Of a stretch of DNA of 64,000 nucleotides, positions 61,605 to 64,000 are shown piece after piece (positions within the stretch are counted from its first letter, which is position 1; each line of letters starts with the position of its first letter). The stretch is from JAICMB01 sp035295125. GTDB taxonomy: Bacteria; Acidobacteriota; Terriglobia; Bryobacterales; Bryobacteraceae. Made by a program: the position numbers and the translations under genes. Below the pieces are notes generated by a model that saw nothing but the letters and a program-made list of their open reading frames with translations, was not told the origin of the DNA and did not search any database. The DNA lies in the NCBI GenBank assembly GCA_035295125.1, contig DATGJP010000116.1, positions 1-64,000 on the forward strand, written 5' to 3'.

Positions 61605-63242
61605 ATGCCATCTTCGGGCTGGGATTACGATTACATCGTGATCGGCTCCGGGTTTGGGGGCAGTGTCACGGCCCATCGTCTGACGGAGAAGGGCTATCGG
61701 GTAGCGGTAATGGAAATGGGACGCCGCTGGACTCCCGAGAACATGCCGCGCACCAATTGGGTGCTGTGGCGTTGGATCTGGCGTCCACGCCTGGCATTGC
61801 GCGGCTTCTTCAACATCGAGCTGTTCCGCCACGTCGTGATTCTTCACGGATGCGCCGTCGGCGGCGGTTCTATCACGTATGCGAATACCTTGCTCGTCCC
61901 GCGGGATTCGGTGTGGGACAGCGGTTCGTGGGCGGGGCTTGCGGATTGGAAGAAGGAAATGCCGCGGCACTACGCCACCGCCATGCGGATGCTGGGCGTT
62001 ATTGAGAACCGTATTCTCGGGCCGGCTGATCTGATCCTGAAGCGTGCGGCGGAGGCCGCCGGTGTCGGCCAAACGTTCTATCGCACGAACGTCGCGGTTT
62101 TCGAACCTCCCGAGGGCGAGCCGGGCGGCAAGACTTATCCCGACCCATACTTCGGCGGCGACGGTCCCGAGCGCGCGACGTGTACCGGCTGCGGCGGCTG
62201 CATGGTCGGCTGCCGCGTTGGCGCCAAAAACAGCCTCGACAAGAATTATTTGTACTTAGCGGAGAAGCACGGCGCGAAGGTGTTCGCGGAAACCAAGGTG
62301 CTCGATGTCCGGCCGCTGGGCGGGAAAGCGGACGGTTCTGAGGGATACGAGGTCCACACCGTCGAGTCGACGTCGTGGCTTCGGCGCCACCCGCGCCGCT
62401 TCACCTGCCGCGGCGTCGTCTTCGCGGCGTCGGCGCTCGGATCCATGGATCTGCTGTTCCGTCTCAAACAAAACGGCTCACTGCCAGCGATTAGCGACCA
62501 ACTCGGAAATCGCGTGCGAACGAATGCCGAATCCTTGATTGGAGTTCGAGTGCCCGGATCTGCCGACGACCTGTCGAAGGGCATCGCCATCGGATCGGGT
62601 ATCTACATCGACGAACATACCCATATCGAAGCCACTCGCTACCCGCGCGGATCCGATGCCATGGGAATTCTCGGAACGTTGCTCACTGGTGGACGTCCCG
62701 GGTGGCGCCGAATCCTGGGTTGGCTCGGCAACCTCGTCGTTTCGATGTTTCGCCATCCGATCCGGACCGTTCGGTGCCTGCAGCCGTTCGGCTGGGCGCG
62801 CGAATCCCTGATCCTCCTGTGTATGCAGAGTCTCGAAGGGCATATCGACATGCGGCTCGCGCGGCGCTGGTTCTGGCCATTCCGCAAGGTGCTGGTGAGC
62901 CGCGGCGCGAAGATTCCCACCTTCATCCCGCGTGCGAACGAGTTTGCAGGCAAAGTCGCGGAGATGATCGGAGGCACACCGATGAGCATGCTGACCGAGA
63001 TTCTTTTTGACGTGCCGGGGACGGCGCACATCCTGGGCGGCTGCACGATCGGCGCGTCACCGGAACATGGCGTCGTCGACCATCAGAATCGCGTCTTCGG
63101 GTATCAGAACCTGTACGTTTGCGACGGCTCTGTGCTGGGGGCCAACCTGGGTGTGAACCCCAGTCTCACAATTTGCGCCGTCACTGAACGCGCGATGACC
63201 TTCATTCCGCCAGCAGTAACGCGAGCTTCAGCTTGCCAATGA
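61605..63242 (+). CDS. GMC-family FAD oxidoreductase with Cys cluster
   Basis: A 545-residue flavoenzyme. FAD-binding start YDYIVIGSGFGGSVTAHRL, then LHGCAVGGGSITYANTLL, and C-terminal GTAHILGGCTIG with CDGSVLGANLGVNPSLTICA. It resembles cholesterol-oxidase-like GMC enzymes (ChoD). An insertion at about 195 carries CTGCGGCMVGC, a CxxCxxCxxxC pattern that may hold an iron-sulphur cluster. Substrate unknown, likely a sterol-like or other hydrophobic alcohol. Follows rsfS by 35 nt. Confidence 0.87.
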   Translation: MPSSGWDYDYIVIGSGFGGSVTAHRLTEKGYRVAVMEMGRRWTPENMPRTNWVLWRWIWRPRLALRGFFNIELFRHVVILHGCAVGGGSITYANTLLVPRDSVWDSGSWAGLADWKKEMPRHYATAMRMLGVIENRILGPADLILKRAAEAAGVGQTFYRTNVAVFEPPEGEPGGKTYPDPYFGGDGPERATCTGCGGCMVGCRVGAKNSLDKNYLYLAEKHGAKVFAETKVLDVRPLGGKADGSEGYEVHTVESTSWLRRHPRRFTCRGVVFAASALGSMDLLFRLKQNGSLPAISDQLGNRVRTNAESLIGVRVPGSADDLSKGIAIGSGIYIDEHTHIEATRYPRGSDAMGILGTLLTGGRPGWRRILGWLGNLVVSMFRHPIRTVRCLQPFGWARESLILLCMQSLEGHIDMRLARRWFWPFRKVLVSRGAKIPTFIPRANEFAGKVAEMIGGTPMSMLTEILFDVPGTAHILGGCTIGASPEHGVVDHQNRVFGYQNLYVCDGSVLGANLGVNPSLTICAVTERAMTFIPPAVTRASACQ

Positions 63243-63263
63243 GGAGCCAGAAAGGCTGCAGTA

Positions 63264-64000
63264 CTAATGCCGCAGCGAATCGGACGGGTTCACCGCCGTA
63301 GCCCGCAGCGACGGAAGATAAGCCGCGAGGAAGGCAATACCAGTCAGCAGCGTACAAACCACGGTCATGACAAGCGGGTCCCAAGGCTGTATCCCAAAGA
63401 TCATGCTGACCAGAACGCGGGTCAACGCCAGAGCCGCCGGAATCCCGATGCCAATGCCCATCAACGCCAGCCGCATACCCTGCCACACCACCATATTCCG
63501 AATGTTCCCGGGACCGGCGCCCAGTGCCATGCGCAGTCCGATCTCGCGCGTTCGCTGCTGCACCGAGTAAGACAACACACCATAGAGACCCGCGGCGGCC
63601 AACAAAAGGGCCACGCCGCTGAACACCGCGAGCAGCAACACATAGAACGTAGCGCGGGCGGACGATGCCGCCACCACATCATGCATCGTTCGGACAACGC
63701 CAAGGGGCAGACCGCTCGCCTCCCTCAGACTGTGCTCAATGAAACCTTGCGGTATGCCATCGCTTGCAGTCCGGATCACCCACGTGACAGGCAGTACACG
63801 GTTGTCGCGAGCGGTAATCGCATCGGTGAGTTGCGCCACGGGTACATACATCATCGGCTCACGGTTGAGACCCGCCTCGCGGACGTCGCTCACGATGCCG
63901 ACGATCTGCCGCGGGGTGTCTTCGAGTTCGCGCATTCCTTTGCCGATGATGATGAACTCCCCAATCGGATTGGCATCGATTTCCGGCCAGAATTTCCGCA
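63264..64000 (-). CDS. C-terminal part of a third ADOP permease, cut by the window end
   Basis: About 245 residues of the second half of a MacB/FtsX-like permease: FWPEIDANPIGEFIIIGKG, TPRQIVGIVSDVREAGL, then the FtsX helices GVALLLAAAGLYGVLSYSV and QRTREIGLRMALGAGPGNIRNMVV. The beginning lies beyond base 64000. Very similar in layout to the copies at 20551 and 36070. Confidence 0.88.
   Translation of the reverse strand, partial: RKFWPEIDANPIGEFIIIGKGMRELEDTPRQIVGIVSDVREAGLNREPMMYVPVAQLTDAITARDNRVLPVTWVIRTASDGIPQGFIEHSLREASGLPLGVVRTMHDVVAASSARATFYVLLLAVFSGVALLLAAAGLYGVLSYSVQQRTREIGLRMALGAGPGNIRNMVVWQGMRLALMGIGIGIPAALALTRVLVSMIFGIQPWDPLVMTVVCTLLTGIAFLAAYLPSLRATAVNPSDSLRH

Noticed and set aside
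1..64000. tRNA, rRNA, insertion sequence, prophage or integrase genes
   Set aside because: No transposase, integrase or phage structural motifs, and no convincing tRNA T-loop with matching acceptor stem, were seen on either strand.

Overview
The window looks like chromosomal DNA from an acidobacterium, probably near Candidatus Solibacter / Bryobacterales. This is inferred from content, not from a marker-gene search. The signs are two full-length and one truncated MacB/FtsX-like permeases of the duplicated orphan type (one behind a PadR regulator), an ECF sigma factor next to a TPR-bearing Ser/Thr kinase, several Tat-exported sugar/metal-type enzymes, high GC, and a dispersed family of GC-rich palindromic repeats (units such as GGCGCAGGCGGTTTCGCC). 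I saw no tRNA, rRNA, CRISPR array, insertion sequence or phage module.

Layout. 1-4.1 kb: an ArsR-SRPBCC-membrane protein operon whose last gene is frameshifted, small unknowns, and adenylate kinase. 4.1-7.1 kb: a chemotaxis-type operon (CheY, CheX-like, TonB C-terminal protein, methyl-accepting protein). 7.1-8.0 kb: non-coding DNA with a candidate structured RNA. 8.0-11.0 kb: a PAS membrane protein, a peroxiredoxin-like gene whose first redox-active Cys codon is UGA (candidate selenoprotein), and a 507-residue unknown. 11.5-15.5 kb: ECF sigma factor, Ser/Thr kinase, and a small protein made of five 20-residue repeats. 15.7-30.9 kb: Gfo/Idh/MocA oxidoreductase, leuS, bactofilin, ADOP permease, ftsK-uppP, DUF362 and unknown exported proteins, with three gene remnants. 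31.2-38.7 kb: RND pump with its adaptor, then PadR with an ADOP permease. 38.8-43.1 kb: DUF1801, argG-argH-argR with stop/start overlaps, and an FAH-family hydrolase. 43.1-50.8 kb: FHA, fused RodA/FtsW-penicillin-binding protein, Ser/Thr kinase, PP2C phosphatase, a 29-residue membrane peptide and a second FHA. This resembles the actinobacterial fha-pstP-rodA-pbpA-pkn locus. 51.4-59.7 kb: a methyltransferase, a membrane protein and two hydrolases, leading into a tight five-gene amide/peptide-ligase operon (esterase, ATP-grasp, GCS2 ligase, M29-type aminopeptidase, second ATP-grasp). 59.7-64 kb: hpt with an M15-like exported protein, rsfS, a GMC oxidoreductase, and the 3' part of a third ADOP permease cut by the window edge.

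Most noteworthy are the UGA-containing peroxiredoxin with a fitting SECIS-like hairpin, the ligase operon (a probable small-peptide pathway of unknown product), the NHNQQG repeat protein, and the phospho-signalling cell-wall locus built around a SEDS-PBP fusion. All functions are read from motifs and neighbourhood; no searches were run.
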